Positions 1 to 10,283 are shown, numbered from the stretch's first letter. The stretch: DNA of 64,000 nucleotides from Pseudomonas furukawaii (GCF_002355475.1 NZ_AP014862.1:2480001-2544000); one strand, 5' to 3'. The notes: generated by a model from the sequence alone, not told the origin. Program-made: numbers and translations.

Positions 1-148
1 CATGGGGGACATTCCCCTGGGCTGCTTCGCCTACGCCTGGTTCGAGATGCCCATCCAGCGGCCCGACCTGCCGCACCTCGAGGCCTGGTACCAGCGCCTG
101 CAGGACCGCCCGGCCTACCGCAAGGCGGTGATGACGGCGCTGACCTGA
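1..148 (+). CDS. Glutathione S-transferase, C-terminal end (partial)
   Basis: The frame is open from the window edge to TGA at 146-148 and encodes about 48 residues. The text LPHLEAWYQRLQDRPAYRKAV is the typical last helix of a bacterial glutathione S-transferase (a substrate-binding alpha domain ending in 'W..R...RPA...'). The catalytic thioredoxin-like N-terminal domain lies outside the window, so substrate and subclass cannot be given. The gene ends 139 bases before the next start, so it is probably not in the same transcript as the ABC exporter downstream. Confidence 0.7.
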   Translation, partial: MGDIPLGCFAYAWFEMPIQRPDLPHLEAWYQRLQDRPAYRKAVMTALT

Positions 149-287
149 GACGGGTCGGCATCGACGCGCCTGTCCGGGTTCGCCGAGCCGCCCCACTGAA
201 CCTAGGCTGATGGGCAGCGATGCGCGGTTGATTTCGCGCCCATCCGACCTTATTTAGCTCCTTCCCCATGAAGCAGACGAATCCATC

Positions 288-1220
288 ATGAGTTCCGCCC
301 TGTCCATCCGGCAGTTGACCAAGACCTACGGCAACGGCTTCCAGGCCCTCAAGGGCATCGACCTGGAAGTGGCCGAAGGCGACTTCTTCGCCTTGCTCGG
401 CCCCAACGGCGCCGGCAAATCCACCACCATCGGCATCCTGTCCACCCTGGTGAACAAGACCAGCGGCAGCGTGAGCGTGTTCGGCCACGACCTGGACAAG
501 GAGCCCTACGCGCTGAAGCGCTGCCTGGGCGTGGTGCCCCAGGAATTCAACTTCAACCAGTTCGAGAAGGTCTTCGACATCGTCGTCACCCAGGCCGGTT
601 ACTACGGCATCCCGGCGAAGATCGCCAAGGAGCGCGCCGAGCGCTACCTGACCCAGCTGGGCCTGTGGGACAAGCGCAATTCGGCGTCCCGCGAGCTGTC
701 CGGGGGCATGAAGCGGCGCCTGATGATCGCCCGCGCGCTGATCCACGAGCCACGCCTGTTGATCCTCGACGAACCCACCGCCGGCGTGGACATCGAGCTG
801 CGGCGCTCCATGTGGAGCTTCCTCACCGAACTGAACGAGCAGGGGATCACCATCATCCTCACCACCCACTACCTGGAAGAGGCCGAGCAGCTCTGCCGCA
901 ACATCGGCATCATCGACCACGGCCGCATCGTCGAGAACACCAGCATGAAGGAGTTGCTGAAGAAGCTGCACAAGGAAACCTTCCTGCTGGACCTCAAGGA
1001 GCCCCTGGAGGTGCTGCCCCAGCTCAACGGCTACCCGGTCGAGCTGGTGGATGACCACACCCTGGAAGTGCAGGTGGAGAAGAGCCAGGGCCTGACCGAA
1101 CTGTTCCGGCAACTGGCGGCGCTGAACATCGACGTGCTGAGCATGCGCAACAAGTCCAATCGCCTGGAGGAGCTGTTCGTGTCCCTGGTGGAGAAAAACC
1201 TGGCGAAGGTGGCCGTATGA
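288..1220 (+). CDS. ABC exporter ATP-binding protein, YadG type
   Basis: This 310-residue ATPase would energise the permease encoded immediately downstream. Walker A GPNGAGKST is at residues 38-46, the signature LSGGMKRR at 137-144, Walker B LLILDEP at 157-163 and the H-loop histidine near 194. The text around NKTSGSVSVFG, VPQEFNFN and MRNKSNRLEELFVSLV follows E. coli YadG closely, including its C-terminal extension. The stop overlaps the next start by 4 bases (ATGA), which implies translational coupling. The exported substrate of YadGH is not established, so none is assigned. Confidence 0.9.
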   Translation: MSSALSIRQLTKTYGNGFQALKGIDLEVAEGDFFALLGPNGAGKSTTIGILSTLVNKTSGSVSVFGHDLDKEPYALKRCLGVVPQEFNFNQFEKVFDIVVTQAGYYGIPAKIAKERAERYLTQLGLWDKRNSASRELSGGMKRRLMIARALIHEPRLLILDEPTAGVDIELRRSMWSFLTELNEQGITIILTTHYLEEAEQLCRNIGIIDHGRIVENTSMKELLKKLHKETFLLDLKEPLEVLPQLNGYPVELVDDHTLEVQVEKSQGLTELFRQLAALNIDVLSMRNKSNRLEELFVSLVEKNLAKVAV

Positions 1221-1996
1221 GTTCGGAACTGCGCGCCAACCTGGTCGCCCTGGAAACCATCGTCACCCGCGAGGTGCGCCGCTTCATGCGCATCTGGCCG
1301 CAGACGCTGCTGCCCCCGGCCATCACCATGGCCCTGTACTTCGTGATCTTCGGCAACCTGATCGGCCGGCAGATCGGCGACATGGGCGGCTTCAGCTACA
1401 TGGACTACATCGTCCCCGGCCTGATCATGATGTCGGTCATCACCAACTCCTACAGCAACGTGGTGTCCAGCTTCTTCGGCAGCAAGTTCCAGCGCTCGGT
1501 GGAGGAGCTGCTGGTGTCGCCCGTCTCGCCCCACACCATCCTGCTGGGCTACACCATCGGCGGTGTGCTGCGGGGCCTGGCGGTGGGCCTGATCGTCACC
1601 TTCCTGTCGCTGTTCTTCACCCAGCTTTCGGTCCATCACATCGGGGTGACCGCGCTGGTGGTGCTGCTGACCGCGACGGTGTTCTCCCTGGGCGGCTTCA
1701 TCAACGCCGTGTATGCGCGGAACTTCGACGACATCTCCATCATCCCCACCTTCGTGCTGACGCCGCTGACCTACCTGGGCGGGGTGTTCTACTCCATCAG
1801 CATGCTGCCGCCGTTCTGGCAGACGGTGTCCCTGGCCAACCCCATCCTGCACATGGTCAACGCCTTCCGTTACGGCATCCTCGGCGTCTCCGACATCAAC
1901 ATCGGCGTCGCCATCGCCCTGATGCTGCTGACCACGGCCATCCTCTACCTGGTGTGCATCCGCCTGCTGGTGAGCGGGCGCGGCATGCGCCAGTAA
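1217..1996 (+). CDS. ABC-2 type permease, YadH type
   Basis: The 259-residue membrane protein has about six hydrophobic segments and belongs to the ABC-2 permease family; it partners the ATPase whose gene it overlaps by 4 bases. The text QTLLPPAITMALYFVIFGNLIG near the N terminus and FVLTPLTYLGGVFYSISMLP are characteristic of the YadH/NodJ branch. It is expected in the inner membrane as a dimer with two copies of the ATPase. The substrate is unknown. Confidence 0.9.
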   Translation: MSSELRANLVALETIVTREVRRFMRIWPQTLLPPAITMALYFVIFGNLIGRQIGDMGGFSYMDYIVPGLIMMSVITNSYSNVVSSFFGSKFQRSVEELLVSPVSPHTILLGYTIGGVLRGLAVGLIVTFLSLFFTQLSVHHIGVTALVVLLTATVFSLGGFINAVYARNFDDISIIPTFVLTPLTYLGGVFYSISMLPPFWQTVSLANPILHMVNAFRYGILGVSDINIGVAIALMLLTTAILYLVCIRLLVSGRGMRQ

Positions 1997-2111
1997 ACCG
2001 GGAAACATAGCGACACAGACTGGCGTTATCCTCTTTCATGACGCCCGTGGAAGTCTGCCGAGACAGTCGGCAGACTTCATTTTCCCCTCCCTCCAGTCGC
2101 AGAGGCCCCGG

Positions 2112-3128
2112 ATGAAGTTCCCTCGCATCGCCTGCCTGTTGTTCGGGGCGTTCGCCTCGTGGTCCGCGTTCGCCCAGGAGGCTCCCCTGGTGGAAGTGGC
2201 CGAGCCGCAACGGGCCCTGGTGCGGGACGAACTGGTGACCTTCGGTTCGCTGCGTTCCGACGAGTCGGTGATGATCCGGCCCGAGGTGGAGGGCCGGGTC
2301 GCCCGCCTGCATTTCCGTGAAGGGCAGACGATCAAGGGCGGCGACCTGCTGGTCAGCCTGGACGACGCCATCGCCCGCGCGGAACTGGCCCAGGCCCGGG
2401 CCAACCTGGACCTGGCGGAGAAGAGCTACGAGCGGGCGCGCATGCTGTTCTCCCGGGGCGCGAGCAACGCCCAGGCCCAGGACGAGGCCCAGTCCCAGCA
2501 GCAGGCCGCCCGCGCCAGCCTGGCCCTGGCCCAGGCGCGCCTGGACAAGACCCAGATCCGCGCGCCCTACGATGGCACCCTCGGCCTGCGCCAGGTGAGC
2601 GTCGGCGACTACCTCAGTGCCGGGCAGGACCTGGTCAACCTGGAAGTGCTCGACCCCTTGAAGGTGGATTTCCGGGTGCCGCAGAAGGCGGTGAGCCAGG
2701 TGAGCGTGGGCCAACCCATCGAGGTCAGCCTGGACGCCTATCCCGGCGAGCGTTTTCGCGGCGAGATCATCGCCCTCAACCCGCGCCTGGACGAAGTGGG
2801 GCGCAGCCAGGCCATTCGCGCGCAGATCGGCAACGCCGACCACCGGCTCAAGCCCGGCCAGTTCGTCAAGGTGTCGGTGATCCTCGCCGAGCGTCCCCAG
2901 GCCCTGCTGATCCCCGAGGAGGCGGTGATGCCCCTGGGGCAGCAGCTGTTCGTCAACCTGGTGGTGGATGGCAAGGTGGAGCGGCGTCCCATCAGGATCG
3001 GTCAGCGCCTGCGGGGCAAGGCCGAGGTCCGCGAAGGCCTGCAGGGGGGTGAGCAGGTCATCACCGCCGGCTGGCAGAAGGTCAGCCCGGGCCTGGAGGT
3101 CCGCACCGTGGCGCGGGGGGGCGCATGA
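2112..3128 (+). CDS. RND efflux periplasmic adaptor (membrane fusion protein)
   Basis: A 338-residue HlyD/AcrA-family adaptor. A cleavable signal peptide runs to about residue 22 (ending AFA before QEAP). Next come the lipoyl-like half (VEGRVARLHFREGQTIKGGDLL), an Ala/Gln-rich alpha-hairpin (about residues 85-145) and the second lipoyl half plus beta-barrel (IRAPYDGTLGLRQVSVGDYL). It would link the inner-membrane RND pump to an outer-membrane channel. Its stop overlaps the pump start by 4 bases. No outer-membrane factor is encoded nearby, so the pump probably borrows an OprM-like channel. The class of exported drug cannot be read from sequence. Confidence 0.9.
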   Translation: MKFPRIACLLFGAFASWSAFAQEAPLVEVAEPQRALVRDELVTFGSLRSDESVMIRPEVEGRVARLHFREGQTIKGGDLLVSLDDAIARAELAQARANLDLAEKSYERARMLFSRGASNAQAQDEAQSQQQAARASLALAQARLDKTQIRAPYDGTLGLRQVSVGDYLSAGQDLVNLEVLDPLKVDFRVPQKAVSQVSVGQPIEVSLDAYPGERFRGEIIALNPRLDEVGRSQAIRAQIGNADHRLKPGQFVKVSVILAERPQALLIPEEAVMPLGQQLFVNLVVDGKVERRPIRIGQRLRGKAEVREGLQGGEQVITAGWQKVSPGLEVRTVARGGA

Positions 3129-6100
3129 CCCTTTCCGACGTCTGCATCCGCCGGCCGGTCTTCGCCACCGTCCTCTCGCTGATCCTGGTCCTGCTGGGCC
3201 TTCTGGCCTACCAGCGGCTGGCGGTGCGGGAGTATCCCAACATCGATGTGCCCATCGTCACCGTCAACGTCATCTACCCCGGCGCCAGCCCGGAGATCAT
3301 GGAGTCCCAGGTGGCCCAGCCGGTGGAGGATGTGCTGTCCGGCATCGAGGGACTCGATTTCGTGGCCTCCATCAGCCGCTCGGAGAACACCCAGATCACC
3401 GCCCAGTTCCGACTCGGCACCAACGCCGACGAGGCCGCCAACGATGTGCGGGATCGCCTGGGCCGCGTGCGCGGCCTGCTGCCGGACGAGATCAACGAGC
3501 CCATCGTGCAGAAGGTGGAGGCCGACGCCCAGCCGGTGATCTGGATCGCCTTCTACAGCGAGCGGCACTCGGCGATGGAGATCACCGATGTGCTGGAACG
3601 GGTGATCCGCGATCGGGTGCAGACCATCCCCGGCGTGTCCGAAGTGCAGATCCGCGGCGCCCGGCGCTTCGCCATGCGCATCTGGCTGGACCCGGAAAAG
3701 CTCGCCGCCCACGACCTCACGGTGCAGGACGTGGAAGACGCCCTGCGCCGGCAGAACGTGGAGATCCCGGCCGGCCGCATCGAGTCGGTGCAGCGCGAGT
3801 TCAGCGTGCTCTCGGAGACCGACCTGCGCACACCCGAGCAGTTCAACGAGCTGATCCTCAATGACCGGCGCGGCTACCTGCTGCGCCTGTCCGACGTCGG
3901 CCATGCCGAGATCGGCGCGGCGGACGTGCGTAGCATCGTGCGCTTCAAGGGGCGCTCGGCGGTGTCCCTGGGCCTGGTCAAGCAGGCCACGGCCAACCCC
4001 CTGGAAATCTCCGACGGCCTGGACGCCGCCATGCCCGAGCTGCGGGCGTTGCTGCCGGATGGCATGGAGATGACGGTCGCCAACGACAGCTCGCTGTTCA
4101 TCCGCGAATCCATCGACAACGTCTACACCACCATCTGGGAAGCGGTGGTGCTGGTGATCCTGATCATCTTCCTGTTCCTCCGCTCCCTGCGCGCCACGCT
4201 GATTCCCCTGGTGACCATCCCGGTGTCGCTGATCGGCGCCCTGAGCCTCATGGTGCTGCTGGGCTTCTCCATCAATACCCTGACCCTGCTGGCCATGGTG
4301 CTGGCCATCGGCCTGGTGGTGGACGACGCCATCGTGGTGCTGGAGAACATCCACCGGCACATCGAGGAGGGCATGTCACCGATGCAGGCGGCCTTCAAGG
4401 GCAGCCGCGAGATCGCCTTCGCGGTGGTCGCCATGACCCTGACCCTGGCCGCCGTCTATGCGCCCATCGGCTTCATGCAGGGCACCTCGGGCAAGCTCTT
4501 CACCGAGTTCTCCTGGACCCTGGCGGGGGCGGTGCTGGTGTCCGGCTTCGTCGCCCTGACCCTGTCCCCGATGATGTGCGGCCACCTGCTCAGGCCCCAC
4601 ACGGCCCAGCATGGCCGGCTCTACAACCTGATCGAGGGCTTCCTCAACGGGCTGACCTACAGCTACCGCCATGTGCTGGAGCGGGTGCTGCGTGCCTGGA
4701 GGCTGGTGGTCCTGCTGCTGGTGGGCATCCTCGCCCTCTGCCTGCTGCTGTTCAGCGGCCTGCGCAGCGAGCTGGCGCCCACCGAGGACACCGGCACCAT
4801 CGTCGGCTCCATCAACGGACCGGACGGCGCCACCATCGAGTACACCAGCCGCTACGCCAAGCAACTGGAGGAGGCCTATTCGAGCATCCCCGAAGCCAAC
4901 CGTTTCATGGTGGTGGTGGGCTTCCCGACGGTGGCCCAGGGGCTGTCCTTCCTCAAGCTGGAGGACTGGGACGACCGTGAGCGCAGCCAGTTCGAGATCC
5001 GTGACGAACTCCTGCCCAAGCTGCGGGACATTCCCGGCGTCCGCGCCTTCCCCATCAACCGGCCGCCGCTCGGGCAGAGTGCGCGCAACCAGCCGGTGAA
5101 CTTCGTCATCCGTTCCTCCCTGGAGTACAGCGAGCTGCAGCGGTACGTCGACCAGTTGCTGGAGCGGGTGCGCGACTACCCCGGACTGGAAAGCCTGGAC
5201 AGCGATCTCAAGCTCAATTCGCCGCAGCTCAAGGTCACGGTCAACCGCGAGCAGGCGGTGGCGGTCGGAACGGATGTCGCCGCCATCGGTCGCAGCCTGG
5301 AAAGCCTGTTCGGCAGCCGCCAGGTGACCCGTTTCAAGCAGAACGGCGAGCAGTACGACGTGCTCGTGCAACTGGCCAACGTCGACCGCAGCAATCCGGA
5401 GGACCTGTACCGGGTCTACGTGCGCGGGCGCAACGACAGCATGGTGCAACTGGCCAACCTGATCGAGGTGCAGGAAACCGTCGCGCCCCGGGAGCTGAAC
5501 CACTTCAACCAGTTGCGGGCGGTCACCGTCACCGCCAACGTCGGTTCCGGCCATACCCTGGGCGAGGCCCTGGACCACCTGGAAACCGTCGCCCGCGAGG
5601 TGTTCCCGCCGGACACCCAGTTCGACTACACCGGCACCTCTCGGGACTTCAAGGCGTCCAGCAGCGGCGTGGCGCTGATCTTCGCCCTGGCCCTGGTGTT
5701 CATCTACCTGGTCCTGGCGGCGCAGTTCGAGAGCTTCATCGATCCCCTGATCATTCTCTTCAGCGTGCCGCTTTCCATGGCCGGCGCGCTGCTGGCGCTG
5801 ACCCTCTTCGGCGGCACCCTGAACATCTACTCCCAGGTGGGGATGGTCACCCTCATCGGGCTGATCACCAAGCACGGCATCCTCATCGTCGAGTTCGCCA
5901 ACCAGCTGCTGCGCCAGGGCGTCGACCTGCACGAGGCGGTGATGGAAGCCTCGGTGAAGCGCCTGCGGCCGATCCTGATGACCACCGGCGCCATGGTGCT
6001 CGGCTCGGTGCCACTGGCCATCGCCACCGGCGCCGGCGCCGAAAGCCGCCAGCAGATCGGCATGGTCATAGTCGGCGGCCTGCTGGTGGGCACCTTCTTC

Positions 6101-6181
6101 ACCCTGTTCGTGGTGCCGACGCTCTACCAGCAATTGCGCCGCTGGAAACCGATCCAGGTCGAGGTGCCGGCGCCGGCCTGA
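3125..6181 (+). CDS. RND efflux pump inner-membrane transporter (HAE1 family)
   Basis: The 1018-residue length and order are those of AcrB/MexB-type proton antiporters: an N-terminal transmembrane helix (FATVLSLILVLLGLLAYQRL), a large periplasmic porter loop, helices 2-6, a second periplasmic loop and helices 8-12. The proton-relay pair D400-D401 is present in GLVVDDAIVVLENIHRH, and the C-terminal GLITKHGILIVEFANQL is also diagnostic. It is co-translated with the upstream adaptor. The sequence belongs to the broad multidrug HAE1 group; I did not assign a Mex name because paralogues cannot be told apart by eye. Confidence 0.93.
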   Translation: MTLSDVCIRRPVFATVLSLILVLLGLLAYQRLAVREYPNIDVPIVTVNVIYPGASPEIMESQVAQPVEDVLSGIEGLDFVASISRSENTQITAQFRLGTNADEAANDVRDRLGRVRGLLPDEINEPIVQKVEADAQPVIWIAFYSERHSAMEITDVLERVIRDRVQTIPGVSEVQIRGARRFAMRIWLDPEKLAAHDLTVQDVEDALRRQNVEIPAGRIESVQREFSVLSETDLRTPEQFNELILNDRRGYLLRLSDVGHAEIGAADVRSIVRFKGRSAVSLGLVKQATANPLEISDGLDAAMPELRALLPDGMEMTVANDSSLFIRESIDNVYTTIWEAVVLVILIIFLFLRSLRATLIPLVTIPVSLIGALSLMVLLGFSINTLTLLAMVLAIGLVVDDAIVVLENIHRHIEEGMSPMQAAFKGSREIAFAVVAMTLTLAAVYAPIGFMQGTSGKLFTEFSWTLAGAVLVSGFVALTLSPMMCGHLLRPHTAQHGRLYNLIEGFLNGLTYSYRHVLERVLRAWRLVVLLLVGILALCLLLFSGLRSELAPTEDTGTIVGSINGPDGATIEYTSRYAKQLEEAYSSIPEANRFMVVVGFPTVAQGLSFLKLEDWDDRERSQFEIRDELLPKLRDIPGVRAFPINRPPLGQSARNQPVNFVIRSSLEYSELQRYVDQLLERVRDYPGLESLDSDLKLNSPQLKVTVNREQAVAVGTDVAAIGRSLESLFGSRQVTRFKQNGEQYDVLVQLANVDRSNPEDLYRVYVRGRNDSMVQLANLIEVQETVAPRELNHFNQLRAVTVTANVGSGHTLGEALDHLETVAREVFPPDTQFDYTGTSRDFKASSSGVALIFALALVFIYLVLAAQFESFIDPLIILFSVPLSMAGALLALTLFGGTLNIYSQVGMVTLIGLITKHGILIVEFANQLLRQGVDLHEAVMEASVKRLRPILMTTGAMVLGSVPLAIATGAGAESRQQIGMVIVGGLLVGTFFTLFVVPTLYQQLRRWKPIQVEVPAPA

Positions 6182-6266
6182 TCTGCGCATGTCGCGGCAG
6201 CCCACTCATCCTGGGCCATCATTCGCGAAAGTATCCGTCGCCCAGGCAAACGCCGTCGTCCTGCGA

Positions 6267-6824
6267 TCACACCCGCTGGAAGAACATCGGGTAACGGTTC
6301 ACCAGCCCATCCTCGTCCAGGGTCAGCACCGCCTCGAAGCCGCCGCCGTCGAGGTTCTGGTAGAGGTAGCGGTACTCGTCCAGGCGGGTGTAGGCCTGGC
6401 GCATGCGCCGCACGCTCAAGCGCGGCGCCTCGATGAAGACCACATCGATCTCCCGGCGCTCGCCCGGGTTGAGGAAGAGGCGCCAGATGCTCGGGCTGTT
6501 GGTGAAGGGGGTGGGCCAGAGGTCCAGGTCGAGGCAGCCGGACAGTTCCGCCAGGCGCTTGCCCTCGCCGTCGGACCAGTGCAGGCCGTCGCGCCGCAGC
6601 ACCAGGCTCCGACTGCCGTCGCCATCACGAACCGCGGCCTGGAAGACCCGGGGCTCCCAGCCCTTTTCGTACTCCAGGTGATAGGTCAGGCGATAGGGCT
6701 GGCCATCGTCGTCGAAGGCCACCATCCCGGCGTCCGCCCGTCGGCCTTCCAGTCGGAAGTCCTCCAGCCCCTGGGCGGGCGCCCGGGGGTTCCAGAGGTG
6801 GGTCCAGAGGGCAGTGGTTCTCAT
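6267..6824 (-). CDS. Putative glycolipid-binding protein (PA1994-like)
   Basis: This 185-residue protein is rich in tryptophan and beta-strand-like text (LWNPRAPAQGLEDFRLEGRRADAGMV, PFTNSPSIWRLFLNPGERREIDVVFIEAP). It resembles the Pfam 'Glycolipid_bind' family typified by P. aeruginosa PA1994, a spiral beta-roll with a hydrophobic ligand site. I placed the start at 6824, where GGAG lies upstream, rather than at 6845, which lacks a ribosome site. No signal peptide is visible. The ligand and role are unknown. In P. aeruginosa this gene also lies near the liu/dhc region. Confidence 0.7.
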   Translation of the reverse strand: MRTTALWTHLWNPRAPAQGLEDFRLEGRRADAGMVAFDDDGQPYRLTYHLEYEKGWEPRVFQAAVRDGDGSRSLVLRRDGLHWSDGEGKRLAELSGCLDLDLWPTPFTNSPSIWRLFLNPGERREIDVVFIEAPRLSVRRMRQAYTRLDEYRYLYQNLDGGGFEAVLTLDEDGLVNRYPMFFQRV

Positions 6825-6864
6825 GAGGGGGCCTCCAGCCGGCATTGGCTGAGCAGTGACAAGG

Positions 6865-7233
6865 TTAGCAGTCGGCGAGCGGGTTCCCGTCCAGCACCAG
6901 ACCCACCTGACGGATCTTCGGCAGGCGCGCCACCACCAGCTGGTGAGAGCGGGTCAGCAGGTCCCGCAGCTCGGTGTCGCCCATGGGCCAGGGCGCCTGC
7001 ATGGAAATCCAGTGGGCACGGGCCAGGTAGGGCGCCGGGCGGATGCCGGGGCGGTCCAGGTAACCGAGGAAGAGCTCCGGGTGGACCTTGAAGGCCAGTC
7101 CGTCGCCGAGGAAGTCGAGGATGGCGAACATCTTGTTGCCGGCCACCGAGAACACCCGGTTGCTGCCCCACTTGAGGTCTTCGCGGGCGCCCGGCAGCTG
7201 CAGGCAGAAGGTGGCGATCTGGTCGGATGTCAT
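6865..7233 (-). CDS. MmcQ/YjbR family DNA-binding-fold protein
   Basis: The 122-residue protein matches the MmcQ/YjbR family: an N-terminal FCLQLPGAREDLKWGSNRVFSVAGNKMFAILDF, then VHPELFLGYLDRPGIRPAPYLARAHWISM and a final LTRSHQLVVARLPK. The family has a double-wing fold loosely linked to DNA binding, but no firm biochemical function is known. It sits 16 bases after the MFS gene on the same strand, so the two may be co-transcribed. Confidence 0.8.
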   Translation of the reverse strand: MTSDQIATFCLQLPGAREDLKWGSNRVFSVAGNKMFAILDFLGDGLAFKVHPELFLGYLDRPGIRPAPYLARAHWISMQAPWPMGDTELRDLLTRSHQLVVARLPKIRQVGLVLDGNPLADC

Positions 7234-7249
7234 GGGATTGCCTGCTCCA

Positions 7250-8431
7250 TCAGGTTCGGGATTCGCCGCGCAGCAGCCAGAGGGAAAGCAGCACGCCGGC
7301 CACGGCCATCAGTGCGGCCACCAGGAAGGTCGCCGCGAACCCCGCGCCACCGGCGATGGCGCCCATCAGCGGGCCGGCGATGCCCAGGGCCAGGTCGAAG
7401 AATACCGCGTAGGCGCCCAGGGCCGAACTGCGGCTGGCGGCGGGGATGCGGCTGACCGCTTCCACGCCCAGGGCCGGGTAGACCAGCGACAGGCCGAAGC
7501 CGGTGAGTGCCGCACCGACCAGGGCCAGCCAGGGCGTCGGCGCGGCCCAGAGCAGGAACAGGCCGAGGCTCTCCACCGCCAGGCAGATGATGGCCACCCG
7601 GTAGCCCCCCAGGCGCTTGATGCTGCTGACGAACAGCAGGCGCGCGCCGATGAAGGCGCAGCCGAAGGCGGTGAGGCACCAGGCGGCGCCGCTCCAGCCG
7701 AGATCGGCGTAGTAGAGGGTGACGAAGGTGGCCAGGGTGCCGAAGCCGATGGAGCCCAGGGCCAGCGCGGTGCCATTGGGGGCGATGCGCAGGAAGACGT
7801 TGGTGAACGGCAGCCGCTCGCCCTGGACGATGGGCGCGGGCCGTTTGGGCCAGGCCAGCAGCAGGGCGGCGGCGCAGAGCAGGGCGATCAGGGCGCCGAT
7901 GCTCCAAAGTCCCAGGCCATCCACCATCACCACGCCCAGCGGCGCACCGATGGCCACCGCGCCGTAGGAGGCGATGCCGTTGAAGGAGATCACCCGGGCC
8001 ATGTTCTCCGCCCCCACCAGCCCCACGCCCCAGCTGATGGAGCCGGTGCCCACCAGGCCCTGGCCGATGCCCAGCAGCACGCGGCCGCCCAGCAGCAGCG
8101 CCAGGCTCGCCAGGGGAAACTGCGCGAGGGAGGTGGACAGCAGTGTCAGCACCCCCGAAAGGCCGCAACTGGCCAGGCCGTAGATCACCGCGCGCTTGGG
8201 TCCGAGGCGGTCCGCCAGGCTTCCGGACATGGGGCGCGAGAGCAGCGTGGACAGGTACTGGGTGCTGATGACGATGCCCGCCATCACCGAGCCGTAGCCC
8301 ATGTCGTCGTGGACGTATCCGGGCAGCACGGCGATGGGCAGGCCGACGCAGAGGAAGCTGATGAAGGTGAAGAAGACGATGGAGACGATCTGCAGGGTAG
8401 GGGAGGACGCGGCCGGTTGTGGCGTGCTCAT
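7250..8431 (-). CDS. MFS transporter (YhhS/PA1993-like)
   Basis: This 393-residue major facilitator has twelve predicted hydrophobic segments and the loop 2-3 motif [14 protein letters not shown] chose the start at 8431 ([16 protein letters not shown]) because the longer reading adds a polar stretch with no membrane character. Family members include arabinose/drug efflux proteins of the YhhS type. The C terminus ([12 protein letters not shown]) is complete. No substrate can be assigned. The gene is followed closely by the YjbR gene. Confidence 0.85.
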   Translation of the reverse strand: MSTPQPAASSPTLQIVSIVFFTFISFLCVGLPIAVLPGYVHDDMGYGSVMAGIVISTQYLSTLLSRPMSGSLADRLGPKRAVIYGLASCGLSGVLTLLSTSLAQFPLASLALLLGGRVLLGIGQGLVGTGSISWGVGLVGAENMARVISFNGIASYGAVAIGAPLGVVMVDGLGLWSIGALIALLCAAALLLAWPKRPAPIVQGERLPFTNVFLRIAPNGTALALGSIGFGTLATFVTLYYADLGWSGAAWCLTAFGCAFIGARLLFVSSIKRLGGYRVAIICLAVESLGLFLLWAAPTPWLALVGAALTGFGLSLVYPALGVEAVSRIPAASRSSALGAYAVFFDLALGIAGPLMGAIAGGAGFAATFLVAALMAVAGVLLSLWLLRGESRT

Positions 8432-8530
8432 GACAGAACCTGGATTCGGAGGCGGGGCGGAACGCGGGCCATCATCCCCGACTCGGCCAGCCAAGGAAAG
8501 CGTGTCGATCACCGTTGCGGCGGCCTGGGC

Positions 8531-9439
8531 TCAGACGACGGTATGGCGCCCTTCGGGGAAGGCCTCGGCCAGGTGCTCGATCCAGGCGCGCACCGCCGGC
8601 AGCAGGCCGCGCCTGTGGGTGTAGACGGCCTGCAGATGCCCGCCGGGCAGGCTCCAGTCCGGTAGCAGGCGCACCAGGGCGCCGCTGCGCAGCTCGGCCT
8701 CGCAGTTCATCTGCGGCAGCATGGTGAAGCCGAGGCCGGCCAGTGCCGCGTGCTTGCGGACATCGAAGTCCTCGATGCCGAGGCGGGCTTCCAGGGCGAT
8801 CTCCCGGCGCTGGCCATCGGCGTCGTAGATTGTGTGATGGATACGCCGGTCACGCTCCAGGGCGCCGAGTGCCGGTAGCCGCTGCAGATCGTCCGGGGTG
8901 CGGATGTCCTGGCCTTCCAGCAGGACGGGCGAGGCCACCAGGTAGGCCTGGGCCGGGCTCAGGTAGCGGGCGATCAGGCTGGGGTCCTCGTCGGCGGGTT
9001 CGCGCACGCGCAGGGCCACGTCCACACCTTCCTCTCGCAGGTCCACCCGGCGGTTGGTGAGGATCAGGTCGAGTTGCACCATGGGATGACGGGCGAGGAA
9101 GTCGGCGATCATTTCCTTCAACAGGGAATGGGCCAGCTCCGTCGGGCAGGACACCCGCAGCCGCCCACGGGGCTCGGCGGTCAGGCTGGCCACCGCCTCG
9201 TCCGCCTGCTCGGCTTCGGCCAGCATCGCCTGGCAATGGCGCAGGTATCGCTCCCCGACATCGGTGAGGGCGAGCTTGCGGGTGGTGCGCTGCAGCAGGC
9301 GGACGCCCAGGCGCGTTTCCAGTTCCGCGATGCGCCGGGACAGTCGCGACTTGGGAACGCCCAGTGCTCGGCCGGCGGCGGAGAAGCCACCGTGCTCCAC
9401 CACCCGGGCGAAATAGAGGAGATCGTTGAGGTCTTGCAT
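8531..9439 (-). CDS. LysR-family transcriptional regulator, divergent from azoR
   Basis: The 302-residue protein has an N-terminal winged helix-turn-helix ([39 protein letters not shown], residues about 7-45) and a periplasmic-binding-like effector domain ([14 protein letters not shown] onward). It is transcribed away from the azoreductase with 217 bases between the starts, the usual arrangement of a LysR protein controlling its neighbour. The inducer is probably a quinone or other electrophile, inferred only from the neighbour. The sequence belongs to the CrgA/AaeR-like branch. Confidence 0.88.
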   Translation of the reverse strand: MQDLNDLLYFARVVEHGGFSAAGRALGVPKSRLSRRIAELETRLGVRLLQRTTRKLALTDVGERYLRHCQAMLAEAEQADEAVASLTAEPRGRLRVSCPTELAHSLLKEMIADFLARHPMVQLDLILTNRRVDLREEGVDVALRVREPADEDPSLIARYLSPAQAYLVASPVLLEGQDIRTPDDLQRLPALGALERDRRIHHTIYDADGQRREIALEARLGIEDFDVRKHAALAGLGFTMLPQMNCEAELRSGALVRLLPDWSLPGGHLQAVYTHRRGLLPAVRAWIEHLAEAFPEGRHTVV

Positions 9440-9656
9440 GATGTCGTCCTGCAGGTGGGCGTATCAGGGCGCCACGCGTCGCCGTCGTGGCCGGGAACTG
9501 TCCCATGGGCATCCGGCACTGAGGCCGCGCATAATTTTCGTTCTATCAGTGAGACGCTGCATCACAAAATACCCATCTAATCAGGTTTTATCGTCATGTA
9601 TAGGATTGCCCCATTCCGATCGGCCGTCGCCGGTCGCCCAACTGAGGCTAATCCAC

Positions 9657-10265
9657 ATGAAACTCCTGCACCTCGACTCCAGCATCCTCGGCGACGCATC
9701 CGCCTCCCGCCAACTGAGCCGCGCCGTGGTCGACGCCTGGGTGGCCGCCGAGCCCAGCGCCCAGGTCAGCTACCGCGACCTGGCCAACGATTCCATCAGC
9801 CATCTCTCGGCCCTGAGCCTGGTCGCCGGCGGTACGCCTTCGGAGTTGCGCGACGCCGCCCAGAAGCATGAGGCCGAGCTGGGCGAAGCCACCCTGAACG
9901 AGTTCCTTGCCGCCGACGCCATCGTCATCGGCGCGCCCATGTACAACTTCACCATCCCCAGCCAGCTGAAGGCCTGGATCGACCGCATCGCCGTCGCCGG
10001 CAAGACCTTCCGCTACACCGAGAGCGGCCCGGAAGGCCTGGCGGGCGGCAAGAAGGTGGTGATCGTCTCCACTGCCGGCGGTATCCATGCCGGCCAGGAA
10101 AGCGGCCAGGCCCACGAGGACTACCTGAAGCGGGTGCTGAACTTCCTCGGCGTGACCGATATCGAGATCGTCCGCGCAGAAGGACTGGCCTACGGCGATG
10201 AGCCCCGCGCCAATGCCTTCAGCTCGGCCAGGGCGCAGATCGGCGAGCTGTTCGCCACCGCCTGA
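9657..10265 (+). CDS. azoR: FMN-dependent NADH-azoreductase
   Basis: Starting at ATG 9657 the product has 202 residues, the normal AzoR size; a longer open frame upstream has no coding character. N-terminal [25 protein letters not shown] is the FMN phosphate-binding start of flavodoxin-like NAD(P)H:quinone reductases, and [37 protein letters not shown] is the AzoR signature around the flavin. The enzyme reduces quinones and azo compounds by two-electron steps in the cytoplasm. Pseudomonas species carry several azoR copies; which one this is cannot be stated. Expression is probably controlled by the divergent LysR gene. Confidence 0.92.
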   Translation: MKLLHLDSSILGDASASRQLSRAVVDAWVAAEPSAQVSYRDLANDSISHLSALSLVAGGTPSELRDAAQKHEAELGEATLNEFLAADAIVIGAPMYNFTIPSQLKAWIDRIAVAGKTFRYTESGPEGLAGGKKVVIVSTAGGIHAGQESGQAHEDYLKRVLNFLGVTDIEIVRAEGLAYGDEPRANAFSSARAQIGELFATA

Positions 10266-10283
10266 TTCGCCGGCCAGAATGAG

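Noticed and set aside
1031-2008. Long open frames antisense to strong genes (also at 3002-4360, 4376-6205, 20837-22768 and others)
   Set aside because: These are His/Gln/Gly/Ala-rich shadow translations typical of the complement of high-GC coding sequence and have no domain content.
3125-6181. Naming the RND pump as a particular Mex/Mux system
   Set aside because: HAE1 paralogues are too similar to separate by eye and there is no diagnostic neighbour such as a specific regulator or outer-membrane channel.
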